A stretch of 14,392 nt of DNA from Hyphomicrobiales bacterium (GTDB taxonomy: Bacteria; Pseudomonadota; Alphaproteobacteria; Rhizobiales; Beijerinckiaceae). The stretch is taken from positions 1 through 14,392 of the forward strand of contig JAIXZF010000198.1 of assembly GCA_027489835.1 (NCBI GenBank). The letters are read 5' to 3'. A program made the translations under genes and the position numbers. Below, piece after piece: positions 6,150-13,770 of this stretch; the first letter of the stretch is position 1; the number at the start of each line of letters is the position of its first letter. A model generated the notes under the pieces. That model was not told the DNA's origin. It saw nothing but the letters and a program-made list of their open reading frames with translations, and searched no databases.

Positions 6150-7766
6150 ATGACACGCATCAAGATATCGCTGTTCGCGGCCTTGCTCGCCGGCACGGCC
6201 CTGACCGCCGCAGCGCCCGCGATCGCGCAGACCCGCGCCGAGACGCTCCGCCATGTCACGGGCGCTGCGATCAACACGCTCGACCCGAACATGCCCGGGT
6301 CGACACGCGAGGCGTTCGGCCTGAGCCTGCTGACCTATGATCGGCTCGTCTCCTTCGGCCGCAAGCAGCTCGACGGCAAATGGGTGTTCGATCTCGACAC
6401 CATCCGCGGCGAGCTGGCCGAGCGCTACGAGGTGAGCCCGGACGGCCTCAAGATCGTCTTCCACCTGCGCAAGGACGCCAAGTTCCATGACGGCACGCCC
6501 GTCACCGCCGAGGACGTGAAGTGGTCGCTCGACCGCGCCGTCACCGCCCGCTCGCTCGCCGCAGGCCAGATGCTGACCGGATCGATCACCAAGGCCGACC
6601 AGTTCCGCATCATCGACCAGCACACGGTCGAGCTCACCCTGCCCCAGCCCGACAAGCTCGCGCTGCCGAACCTCGCAACGGTCTATCCGGTGATCTTCAA
6701 TTCGAAGCTCGCCAAGTCGAAGGCCACTGCCGAGGATCCCTGGGCGCAGGAATGGCTGAAGACCAACACCGCCGGATCGGGCGCCTACATCGTCGAGAGC
6801 TTCAAGCCCGGCGAGACCACGATCCTGCGTCGCAACGAGGACTGGAAGCGCGGCCCCGGCAACAGCCAGGCCCACTTCAAGCGCATCATCACCCAGACGA
6901 TTCCGGAAGCCTCGACGCGCGCCAACCTCGTCGAGCGCGGCGACGCCGACATCGTCATTGACCTGCAGGCCGCCGACGCGGCAGACCTCGAGAAGAAGGG
7001 CCGCCTCAAGGTCATCTCGACCCCGCAGTACAACGCCATCACCTTCGTGTCCTTCAACACGCAGATGCCGCCCTTCGACAAGATCGAGGTCCGCCGCGCC
7101 ATCGCGGCCGCCCTGCCCTACGAGGACATGTTCAAGGCCGCCCTGTTCGAGCGCGGCAAGAAGTTGTTCGGCGCGGAGTGGGCCGGCGGCAAGGCGCCGG
7201 ATGGCTCGACCTTCCCGATCGTGCAGCCGCTGAAGACCAATCTCGACGAGGCCAAGCGCCTGCTCACCGCCGCCGGCTTCCCGAACGGCTTCGAGACGAC
7301 CTTCTCCTTCAACGTCGGACAGGCTGGAACGGCCGAGCCCATGGCCGCGCTGCTGAAGGAGTCGCTCGGCAAGATCGGCATCAAGGTCGACATCCAGAAG
7401 CTGCCGGACGCGCAGATGTCGACGCTGATCAACGAGAAGAAGGTGCCCTTCTTCACCGAGGGCATCGTCGCCTGGCTGCCCTCGATGGATTACTTCTACC
7501 GCAACTTCTACATCGGTCCGATCCGCTGGAACTATTCCTCGCTGAACGATCCGCAGATCACCGAATGGGCCCAGGCGGCCCGCTTCGAGGGCGACAAGGC
7601 GAAGTACGCCGCTTATGGCCTGCAGCTCAACACCCGTCATTTCGAGCTGATGCCGCAGATCCCGCTCTGGCAGCCTTCGCAGGATGCCGTGATGGCGACC
7701 TCGATCGAGGGTTACACCTACCAGTTCCACCGCCAGATCGATTTCCGCGATCTGAGCCGCAAGTGA
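6150..7766 (+). CDS. ABC transporter substrate-binding protein, family 5 (dipeptide/oligopeptide type)
   Basis: The product is a 538-residue exported solute-binding protein. The N-terminus has a classic signal peptide (MTRIKISLFAALLAG..., hydrophobic core about 6-22) with a likely AIA|Q cleavage after residue 26, and no lipobox cysteine. It should therefore be soluble in the periplasm. The SBP family 5 signature lies at about residues 105-130 (HLRKDAKFHDGTPVTAEDVK and following). The length matches DppA/OppA-type proteins. Family members bind di- and oligopeptides, but also nickel, heme, opines, glutathione and other compounds, so the ligand is undetermined. The ATG at 6150 is preferred over ATG 6141 because GGGGGA (6133-6138) is 11 bases away rather than two, and the signal peptide starts well there. 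The two permease genes and the double ATPase gene follow directly, completing one importer. Confidence 0.92.
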   Translation: MTRIKISLFAALLAGTALTAAAPAIAQTRAETLRHVTGAAINTLDPNMPGSTREAFGLSLLTYDRLVSFGRKQLDGKWVFDLDTIRGELAERYEVSPDGLKIVFHLRKDAKFHDGTPVTAEDVKWSLDRAVTARSLAAGQMLTGSITKADQFRIIDQHTVELTLPQPDKLALPNLATVYPVIFNSKLAKSKATAEDPWAQEWLKTNTAGSGAYIVESFKPGETTILRRNEDWKRGPGNSQAHFKRIITQTIPEASTRANLVERGDADIVIDLQAADAADLEKKGRLKVISTPQYNAITFVSFNTQMPPFDKIEVRRAIAAALPYEDMFKAALFERGKKLFGAEWAGGKAPDGSTFPIVQPLKTNLDEAKRLLTAAGFPNGFETTFSFNVGQAGTAEPMAALLKESLGKIGIKVDIQKLPDAQMSTLINEKKVPFFTEGIVAWLPSMDYFYRNFYIGPIRWNYSSLNDPQITEWAQAARFEGDKAKYAAYGLQLNTRHFELMPQIPLWQPSQDAVMATSIEGYTYQFHRQIDFRDLSRK

Positions 7767-7776
7767 GCGGCCGGCG

Positions 7777-8805
7777 GTGAAGCTCGGGGCGACGGCCAAT
7801 CGCGCAGCGCGGCGGTTCATCTCCTCGCTGCCGGCGCTGTTCGGCGTCGTGGTGTTCACCTTCCTGCTGATGCGGGTGCTGCCGGGCGATCCGGCGGTTT
7901 TCTTCGCCTCCGGACCCCAGGCGGGCCCGGAGGAGATCGCGATGATCAGGGCCCAGATGGGCCTCGACAAGCCAGTGCCGCAGCAATTGCTGCTTTACCT
8001 GCGCGACCTGTCGCAGGGCCAGCTCGGCCGTTCGCTCACCACCGGCCAGCCCGTTCTCGTCGATCTGCGCAACCGGCTGCCGGCCTCGCTGGAGCTGACC
8101 CTGACCGCGCTGCTGATCGCGCTGGTCGCGGCCGTGCCGCTCGGCGTCGCGGCCGCTCTCAGGCCGGGTTCGCTCGTGGACCACATCGTGCGCTTCGTCT
8201 GCGCGCTGGGCGTTTGCGTGCCGACCTTCGTGTCGGGGCTGCTGCTGATCTACGTCTTCTATTATCTCGCCGGCCTCGCCCCCGATCCGACCGGGCGCAT
8301 CGACATCTTCATGTCGCAGCCGCCGCGCGTCACCGGCTTCCTGCTGATCGACTTCGCGATCGCCGGGGATTGGGAGGGCTGGCAGGCCGCGGCGCGGCAA
8401 CTGATGCTCCCCGCGCTCACCATGGCGCTGTTCGTGGTCGCGCCGCTCGCGCGCATGACGCGGGCCTCGATGCTGGCCTCGCTCGGCAGCGATTTCGTGC
8501 GCACCGCTCGTTCGCTCGGGCTCTCGCGCCGCAAGATCGTCGTGACCTATGCGCTGCGGAACGCGATCCTGCCCGTCCTCACCATCGTCGGCATCGTGTT
8601 CTCGACCATGCTCGGCGCCAACGTGCTGGTGGAAAAGGTGTTCTCCTGGCCCGGCGTCGCATCCTACGCGCTCGACGCCCTGCTCTCCTCCGATTACGCG
8701 CCGGTACAGGGCTTCGTGCTGCTGATGGCCTCGATCTTCGTGCTCGTGAACCTCACGGTCGACGTGCTGTATGGCGTCGCCGATCCGAGGGTGTCCGTCG
8801 AATGA
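7777..8805 (+). CDS. ABC transporter permease, DppB/OppB type
   Basis: The product is a 342-residue inner-membrane subunit of the importer. It begins with the typical short cytoplasmic lead and first helix (FISSLPALFGVVVFTFLLMRVLPGDPA spans about 14-40). A periplasmic loop and five further predicted helices follow. The EAA loop that contacts the ATPase is at about residues 238-266 (SDFVRTARSLGLSRRKIVV and on). The ending LYGVADPRV is a hallmark of this family. It is slightly longer than many DppB proteins because of the segment between helices around residues 168-205. The GTG start at 7777 has only a weak purine-rich stretch upstream, but the next in-frame starts would remove the first helix. 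The stop overlaps the next ATG (ATGA). Confidence 0.92.
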   Translation: MKLGATANRAARRFISSLPALFGVVVFTFLLMRVLPGDPAVFFASGPQAGPEEIAMIRAQMGLDKPVPQQLLLYLRDLSQGQLGRSLTTGQPVLVDLRNRLPASLELTLTALLIALVAAVPLGVAAALRPGSLVDHIVRFVCALGVCVPTFVSGLLLIYVFYYLAGLAPDPTGRIDIFMSQPPRVTGFLLIDFAIAGDWEGWQAAARQLMLPALTMALFVVAPLARMTRASMLASLGSDFVRTARSLGLSRRKIVVTYALRNAILPVLTIVGIVFSTMLGANVLVEKVFSWPGVASYALDALLSSDYAPVQGFVLLMASIFVLVNLTVDVLYGVADPRVSVE

Positions 8806-9650
8806 CCTCCGCCACGCTCCGCCACACCGTGTGGGTCCTTCGCGGCAATCCCGTCACGGCCGTTGCCGCCGGGGGCGCGTTCGTGCTCTGCCTCGTCGCG
8901 CTGATCGGGCCCTGGATCGTGCCGCACGACCCCATCGCGTCGAACGTCGCCAATGCTCTGAAGCCGCCCAGCGCGCAGAACTGGGCCGGGACCGACCAGC
9001 TCGGCCGGGATGTGTTCTCGCGCCTTGTCATCGCGGCCAGGCTCGACCTCGCCATCGCGGCGTCAGCCGTCACGCTCTCCTTCGCCGTCGGCGCCGTCAT
9101 CGGCGCGGTGTGCGGCTATCTCGGCGGCCGGCTCGACCGCTATGTCGGCCGCTTCGTCGACATCCTGATGGCGTTTCCGCTCTTCGTTCTGGCCATGGCC
9201 ATGGTCGCGGCCCTCGGCAACCGGGTCGAGAACATCGTCATCGCCACCGCCATCATCAATCTTCCCTTCTACATCCGCTTCGCGCGGGCGGAGGTGAATG
9301 TCCGGCGCAATGCCGGCTGGGTGGAGGCGGCGCGCGCCTGCGGCGACAGCCACCTCTCCGTGATCCTGCGCTTCCTTTTGCCCAACGTGCTGCCGGCGAT
9401 GGCGGTGCAGGTCTCGCTCAACCTCGGCTGGGCCATCCTCAACGCGGCGGGGCTCTCCTTCATCGGTCTCGGCGTCAAGCCGCCGACGCCCGAATGGGGC
9501 ATCATGGTCGCGGAAGGCGCGCGCTTCATCGCGACCGGCAAATGGTGGCTGGTCGCCTTCCCGGGCCTCGCCCTGATGCTGACGGTGCTGTGCTTCAACC
9601 TGCTGGGCGACGGGCTGCGCGACATCCTCGATCCCCGGATGCGCACATGA
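8802..9650 (+). CDS. ABC transporter permease, DppC/OppC type
   Basis: The product is a 282-residue second membrane subunit, paired with the preceding permease. Family marks are the PHDP segment after the first helix, followed by the GTDQLGRDVFSRLVIAAR segment (about residues 63-80). The EAA loop is at about 170-198 (NAGWVEAARACGDSHLSVIL and on). The C-terminus GLRDILDPRMR is characteristic. Six membrane helices are expected. The length is normal for DppC. The ATG lies in an ATGA overlap with the DppB-like gene. Its own stop overlaps the ATPase gene start in the same way, so the two permeases and the ATPase are translated as a coupled set. Confidence 0.93.
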   Translation: MTSATLRHTVWVLRGNPVTAVAAGGAFVLCLVALIGPWIVPHDPIASNVANALKPPSAQNWAGTDQLGRDVFSRLVIAARLDLAIAASAVTLSFAVGAVIGAVCGYLGGRLDRYVGRFVDILMAFPLFVLAMAMVAALGNRVENIVIATAIINLPFYIRFARAEVNVRRNAGWVEAARACGDSHLSVILRFLLPNVLPAMAVQVSLNLGWAILNAAGLSFIGLGVKPPTPEWGIMVAEGARFIATGKWWLVAFPGLALMLTVLCFNLLGDGLRDILDPRMRT

Positions 9651-11362
9651 GCGAGGCCGGAACGGCCCCTTCCGCCGCAGGCGCGCGCGGGGGGGCAGGC
9701 ACGAACGGCGCCGCCGGGCCGCTGCTCAGCGTCGAGGACCTGCACGTCGCGTTCTCGACGCGCAACGGCGTCGTCGAAGCCGTGCGCGGCGTCAGCCTCG
9801 CCGTCAGCCCCGGCGAGACGCTCGGCATCGTGGGCGAGAGCGGCTCGGGAAAATCCGTGACGGCCTTCGCGGTGACCCGGCTGCTGGACGCCGCGGGGCG
9901 CGTCACCGCCGGGCGCATCCGCTTCGGCCGCCAGGACATCACCGGCGCCAACCACCGCCAGCTGCGCAGCCTGCACGGCGCGGCGATCTCGATGATCTTC
10001 CAGAACCCGCGCGCCGCACTGAACCCGATCCGCCCGGTGGGGCTGCAGATCGCCGACGCCATCGCGGCGCACGAATCCCTCGGCGCGAAAGAGGGCCGCG
10101 AGCGGGCGCTAGACCTGCTCAAGGCCGTGCTGATCCGCGATCCCGAGAAGCGGATCGATGCCTTCCCGCATGAGCTGTCGGGCGGGATGTGCCAGCGCGT
10201 GATGATCGCCATGGCCATCGCCGGCAAGCCCTCGCTGCTGATCGCCGACGAGCCGACCACGGGCCTCGACGTCACCACCCAGAAGACCGTGATGGACCTC
10301 GTGGCTGCGATCATCGCCGAGCGCGGCATGGCCATGATGCTGATCACGCACGATCTCGGCCTCGCCTCGCGCTATTGCCAGCGCGTCGTGGTGATGGAGC
10401 AGGGCCGCATCGTCGAGGAAGCCGAGCCCAAGCGCCTCTTCGTCGCGCCGGAGCACCCTTATACGCGCCGCCTCGTCGCGGCCTCTCCGACGGCCAGCTC
10501 CACCATCGCCGATCTGGCCCCCGGCTCGGCGCCATCGTCAGCCCCCGCGGAGCCGCCGAAGCCTGCGCCCGGCACGCCTCCGCTCCTCGAGGTGCAGGAC
10601 CTCGTCAAGCGCTTCGACGGCGACGTGACGGCGGTGGGCGGCGTGTCCTTCCGCGTCGCACAGGGCGAGAGCGTCGGGCTGGTGGGCGAATCGGGATCGG
10701 GCAAGAGCACGATCTCGCGGCTCGTCTGCCGCCTGATCGATCCCAGCGAGGGGCGCATCCTGTTCGACGGCGCCTCGATCGGCGACCAGCCCGCTCGCGG
10801 CTTTCACGCCTCGCCGCTGCGCAAGGACATCCAGATCGTCTTCCAGGATCCGACCGAAAGCCTGAACCCGCGCTTCAACGCCTTCGAGTGCATTGCGCAT
10901 CCGCTGCGGCGGCTGAGCGGGCTGAGGGACGGAGCTGCGCTGACCGCGCGGGTGCGCGAATGCGCCGACCGGGCCGGCTTGCCGCTCGGCCTGCTCGAAC
11001 GCTTTCCCCATCAGCTGTCAGGCGGGCAGAAGGCGCGCATCGGCATCGCGCGCGCCATCGCCTGCCGCCCTCGCCTGCTCATCCTAGACGAGCCGACGGC
11101 GGCGCTCGATGTCTCGGTGCAGGCCATCATCCTGCAGTTGCTCGACAGCCTCAGGCGCGAGGACCGCCTGGGCCTGCTCTTCGTCAGCCACGACCTCAAC
11201 GTGGTCCGGATGATGTGCGAACGCATCATCGTCCTGCGCAACGGCCGGATCGTCGAGGAAGGCGGGAGGGACGCGATCTTCCAGCGCCCCGAGCATCCCT
11301 ACACGCGCATGCTGCTCGACGCGGTGCTCCACATCAGCGGGCCGTCGACGGTGGCGGGATGA
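9647..11362 (+). CDS. Fused double ATPase of a dipeptide-type ABC transporter (DppD-DppF fusion)
   Basis: The product is 571 residues carrying two complete nucleotide-binding domains, where many systems use two separate proteins. Domain 1 has Walker A GESGSGKS at 63-70, signature LSGGM at 177-181, and Walker B LLIADE ending at D201-E202. Domain 2 has Walker A at 347-354, LSGGQ at 457-461, and Walker B LLILDE ending at D481-E482, with a switch His in FVSHD. Each domain ends with the oligopeptide-transporter C-terminal signature (PEHPYTRRL and PEHPYTRML). A proline/alanine-rich linker of about 30 residues joins them. In domain 1 the residue after LSGGM is Cys where Arg or Gln is common, giving LSGGMCQRV. 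The first 25 residues are a low-complexity Ala/Gly lead. The ATG overlaps the upstream stop. It is the last gene of the operon. Confidence 0.94.
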   Translation: MSEAGTAPSAAGARGGAGTNGAAGPLLSVEDLHVAFSTRNGVVEAVRGVSLAVSPGETLGIVGESGSGKSVTAFAVTRLLDAAGRVTAGRIRFGRQDITGANHRQLRSLHGAAISMIFQNPRAALNPIRPVGLQIADAIAAHESLGAKEGRERALDLLKAVLIRDPEKRIDAFPHELSGGMCQRVMIAMAIAGKPSLLIADEPTTGLDVTTQKTVMDLVAAIIAERGMAMMLITHDLGLASRYCQRVVVMEQGRIVEEAEPKRLFVAPEHPYTRRLVAASPTASSTIADLAPGSAPSSAPAEPPKPAPGTPPLLEVQDLVKRFDGDVTAVGGVSFRVAQGESVGLVGESGSGKSTISRLVCRLIDPSEGRILFDGASIGDQPARGFHASPLRKDIQIVFQDPTESLNPRFNAFECIAHPLRRLSGLRDGAALTARVRECADRAGLPLGLLERFPHQLSGGQKARIGIARAIACRPRLLILDEPTAALDVSVQAIILQLLDSLRREDRLGLLFVSHDLNVVRMMCERIIVLRNGRIVEEGGRDAIFQRPEHPYTRMLLDAVLHISGPSTVAG

Positions 11363-11441
11363 GATGGCCGGCTCGCGTGTCGGCGATGGCGCCTGCTGCT
11401 CCTGCCTGAAAGCGCACAGGCTCGGCGCACTGAGCAAGGGC
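11363..11441. other. Short intergenic region between the ATPase gene and tRNA-Gly
   Basis: No gene is seen. GCCTG (11404-11408) and CAGGC (11417-11421) can form a 5-bp stem with an 8-base loop, but no U-run follows on either strand, so it is a poor intrinsic terminator. GCGCAC occurs twice (11412-11417 and 11425-11430). Both the operon and the tRNA must end here, so termination may be Rho-dependent or by processing. Confidence 0.4.
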
Positions 11442-11515
11442 TGGAGCGGGTACCGGGAATCGAACCCGGGTATTCAGCTTGGAAGGCTGCTGCTCTACCA
11501 TTGAGCTACACCCGC
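11442..11515 (-). tRNA. tRNA-Gly (anticodon TCC)
   Basis: Read on the minus strand, the 74-nt sequence starts GCGGGTGTAGCTCAATGG and ends TACCCGCTCCA. It folds as a cloverleaf: a 7-bp acceptor stem with one G-T pair at its base, D stem GCTC/GAGC, anticodon loop CTTCCAA, and T arm CCGGG-TTCGATT-CCCGG. The anticodon is the complement of plus-strand 11481-11483 and reads TCC, giving glycine for GGA and GGG codons. The discriminator base is T, as expected for bacterial tRNA-Gly, and CCA is encoded. The 3' end faces the transporter operon. Confidence 0.97.
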
Positions 11516-11680
11516 GCTGCCCTTTGAGGACCATTTTTGGCGGCGGCGCGCAAGCCCAAAAAGCGCTGGCAAGGCTCCTCCGGGCGCGTTGGCCTGCCCG
11601 GCCGCGGGCCCGGACCCATCTTTCCAGCTTGAGCGGAACAGTTGCGTCATCCGCTTCTTAATGAACACGACACATGCGAT

Positions 11681-11710
11681 TTGACAGCTTCAAGCCCCGG
11701 CAGGTCTGAT
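11681..11710 (+). promoter_or_regulatory. Candidate sigma-70 promoter for the HWE kinase gene
   Basis: A perfect TTGACA (11681-11686) is followed after 18 bases by TCTGAT (11705-11710), which matches the -10 consensus at four of six positions. This would place the transcript start near 11717, about 40 bases before the ATG at 11758. Upstream, GGAAC at 11635-11639 has CTTA at 11657-11660, 17 bases later. This is only half of the EcfG general-stress promoter pattern (GGAAC-N16/17-CGTT), so it is not called. Confidence 0.45.
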
Positions 11711-11757
11711 ATGGGCTCCGGTTCAAGGACGCTTCGAAAGCGGCAGAGGACAGCGGG

Positions 11758-12837
11758 ATGCGGCATGATCAGGCCATGGTGAAGCGGACGAACGAGGTCG
11801 GGTTGGCGAGCTGGGCCGTTTCGACGCCGGCGCTCAGGAACGCCGATGCGAGCCCGCTCGACGCGCGCCTGCGCCTTGGCTATGGCGCGGGGCTGGCGAT
11901 CTTTTTGCTGGCCTTCTTCATCCGGCTGGGGCTGGACGAGGTCCTGCCGCCGGGCTTTCCCTTCCTCACCTTCTTCCCGGCGGTCATCATCACCGCCTTC
12001 GTCTTCGGACTCTGGCCAGGCATTATGGTCGCGGTGCTGAGCACGCTCGCGAGCTGGCTGGTCTTCCTGCCGACCGCCTGGACCTTCGATCTCGACGGAC
12101 GTTCCTTCCTCGCGCTCGTGTTCTTCGTCTCGATCGCGGCGGTCGACATCGCGCTGATCCACACCATGCACACGCTTGTGCGCCGCCTCACGGCGCTGAA
12201 GACCGAGGCGGACCATCTGGCCGAACAGCGCGGGCTTTACGTCGCCGAGCTCGACCATCGCATCAAGAACCTGTTCGGAACCGTCTCGGCCATCGTCGGC
12301 ATGGCGGCACGCCAGGCTGCGACGCCAGCCGATCTGGGCCGCGACGTGCGCAGCCGGATCGAGGCGCTGGCGCGCGTCTCGGGGCTGCTGCGCGGCTTCG
12401 GAGACGCCTCGCGCACAACGGCCGTTTCCGTCCTCCATCTGATCTGCGATCCGCTCGTCGTTGCGGCGGACCGCCGCATCACGCTCGACAATCTCGACCA
12501 CCGCATCGATCTGCCGACCGCCACCTCGCTGAGCCTCATCGTGCACGAGCTCGCAACCAATGCGGTCAAGCACGGCTCGCTGGCGCAGGAGAGCGGGAGC
12601 GTCGTCGTCACCGGCAAGGTCGAGGCCGGCGCGGAGGCGCAGTCCACGCGCCTGAAAATTCACTGGCAGGAGCGCGGCGGTCCCGCCGCAGCCCCGGCAG
12701 GACCGCGGGGTTTCGGCTCGGCCCTCCTCGAGCGGGTCACCGCGGGCCTCGGCCATCCTGCCGAGATCAGCCACACCGACGAAGGCTACACGGTGACCTT
12801 CGGCGTCCAGATCGACGCTGCGGCGCTCGCAGCCTGA
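11758..12837 (+). CDS. Membrane-bound HWE-family sensor histidine kinase (DUF4118 type)
   Basis: The product is a 359-residue kinase. Residues about 42-137 hold four predicted membrane helices (GLAIFLLAFFIRL, FLTFFPAVIITAFVF, MVAVLSTLASWLVFL, LALVFFVSIAAVDIAL), matching the DUF4118/KdpD-like transmembrane domain. A coiled stretch (about 140-162) leads to the phosphoacceptor H167 in AELDHRIKN. The kinase domain is of the HWE class: N-box His263-Glu264-Leu-Ala-Thr-Asn268, then W303-x-E305 (HWQER), and a glycine lid GPRGFGSALLE (about 315-325). There is no PAS or other sensory domain, so any signal would be sensed in or near the membrane. No response regulator gene is seen; HWE kinases in alphaproteobacteria often feed PhyR-type or single-domain regulators elsewhere. 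The ATG at 11758 has AGAGGA (11745-11750) seven bases upstream, so it is preferred over ATG 11776. Confidence 0.92.
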   Translation: MRHDQAMVKRTNEVGLASWAVSTPALRNADASPLDARLRLGYGAGLAIFLLAFFIRLGLDEVLPPGFPFLTFFPAVIITAFVFGLWPGIMVAVLSTLASWLVFLPTAWTFDLDGRSFLALVFFVSIAAVDIALIHTMHTLVRRLTALKTEADHLAEQRGLYVAELDHRIKNLFGTVSAIVGMAARQAATPADLGRDVRSRIEALARVSGLLRGFGDASRTTAVSVLHLICDPLVVAADRRITLDNLDHRIDLPTATSLSLIVHELATNAVKHGSLAQESGSVVVTGKVEAGAEAQSTRLKIHWQERGGPAAAPAGPRGFGSALLERVTAGLGHPAEISHTDEGYTVTFGVQIDAAALAA

Positions 12838-12852
12838 ATTGGCGCGTCACGC

Positions 12853-12866
12853 CCGGCCGAAGCCGG
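12853..12866. terminator. Small hairpin between two convergent genes
   Basis: CCGGC and GCCGG form a 5-bp stem around CGAA on the plus strand. The minus strand reads CCGGC-TTCG-GCCGG, a C(UUCG)G tetraloop that is unusually stable in RNA. It fills the 30-nt gap between the kinase stop (12837) and the bchG stop (12868), so it could serve both transcripts. It lacks a clear U-run on either side, so classical intrinsic termination is doubtful. Confidence 0.35.
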
Positions 12867-12867
12867 T

Positions 12868-13749
12868 TCACATCCCGCGCACGGCGAACGCAGCGACCAT
12901 CATGCCCCCCACGTAAAGCGGGACGCCGAAGCCGCTGTACCAGAGCGCCTTCGCGACCGGCTCCTTCACCAGCCGCGTCATCATCGCGATCTGCGCCGCG
13001 AGCAGCAGGCACACCATGGCGGCATGGAGCGGCTTGCCCCACGCCGTCAGCAGCCCGATGACGACGACCTGCGGCGCGGCCATGATGATCGACGCCGCCA
13101 TCGCCGCGCGTTCGGGCCCGAGCTGGACCGGCAGCGAGGCGATGCCCATCTGCCGGTCCCCGGCGATAGCCTTGAAGTCGTTCAGCGTCATGATGCCGTG
13201 CGCGCCCACGCTGTAGAGCAGCGCCAGGCCGAGGATGGCCGGCGACGGCAGCGACCCGCCCAGCATGACCGCGGCCCCGGTGATCCAGGCGAGGCCTTCA
13301 TAGGAAAAGCCGCACGCGGCGTTGCCCCACCAGCCATCGCGCTTCAGCCTGAGCGGCGGGGCGCTGTAGGCCCAGGCGAGGAACAGCCCGATCGCGGCCG
13401 AGACGAGCACCCAGGGGCCGAGCGTCGCCGCCACGGCCAGCGACAAGACGGTCCAGATGCCCGCGATGTAGAGCCCCCATCTGCCGGGGATGCGGCCTGA
13501 CGGGATCGGCCGGTGTGGCTCGTTGATCGCGTCGACCTCTCGGTCATGCCAGTCGTTGATGGCCTGGCTCATGGCGCAGACAAGCGGCCCGGCCAGGATG
13601 ATGCCCGTCAGCGCCACGCCCCAGTTCGCGCCGATGGACACGCCCGAGGACACGACCCCGCAGGCGAAGGCCCACATCGGCGGAAACCAGGTGATCGGCT
13701 TCAGCAGCTCGAGCACGGCGGATGGCGCGGGATAGGTGGCGCTGCTCAT
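12868..13749 (-). CDS. bchG: Bacteriochlorophyll synthase (UbiA-family prenyltransferase)
   Basis: The product is a 293-residue membrane enzyme that attaches a geranylgeranyl or phytyl chain to bacteriochlorophyllide, the last stage of bacteriochlorophyll a synthesis. It shows BchG hallmarks over its full length: LLKPITWFPPMWAFACG (about 15-31), NDWHDREVDAINEPHRPIPS with NDxxD at 65-69, and the second aspartate motif LNDFKAIAGDRQMG with D191 and D198. It ends in the typical MMVAAFAVRG. About eight to nine hydrophobic segments are present, as in UbiA proteins. The start is uncertain: ATG 13749 fits the family length, while ATG 13761 (four residues longer) has AGAGG only two bases away. The in-frame extension further upstream reads as non-coding. 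No bchP or other photosynthesis gene is visible; it is convergent with the HWE kinase and 98 bases downstream of the hybrid-kinase gene. Confidence 0.92.
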   Translation of the reverse strand: MSSATYPAPSAVLELLKPITWFPPMWAFACGVVSSGVSIGANWGVALTGIILAGPLVCAMSQAINDWHDREVDAINEPHRPIPSGRIPGRWGLYIAGIWTVLSLAVAATLGPWVLVSAAIGLFLAWAYSAPPLRLKRDGWWGNAACGFSYEGLAWITGAAVMLGGSLPSPAILGLALLYSVGAHGIMTLNDFKAIAGDRQMGIASLPVQLGPERAAMAASIIMAAPQVVVIGLLTAWGKPLHAAMVCLLLAAQIAMMTRLVKEPVAKALWYSGFGVPLYVGGMMVAAFAVRGM

Positions 13750-13770
13750 CGTAGCTGGCATGACCTCTGC

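Noticed and set aside
6066..7970. 634-codon open frame on the minus strand
   Set aside because: It is antisense to the binding-protein gene, which has a signal peptide and family signature. The antisense product has no recognisable domain.
11516..11570. Promoter for tRNA-Gly on the minus strand
   Set aside because: A-rich and TTG-like segments exist (around 11535-11541 and 11553-11562), but spacing and -10 matches are too poor to call.
11596..11609. GC-rich hairpin (GCCCG-GCCG-CGGGC) in the tRNA/kinase intergenic region
   Set aside because: There is no U-run, and it lies upstream of both divergent genes, where no terminator is needed. Such short G/C stems are frequent here by chance.
11635..11660. 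EcfG-type general stress promoter (GGAAC ... ) upstream of the HWE kinase
   Set aside because: GGAAC is present, but the sequence 17 bases downstream is CTTA and not CGTT. A perfect TTGACA with a fair -10 lies closer to the gene.
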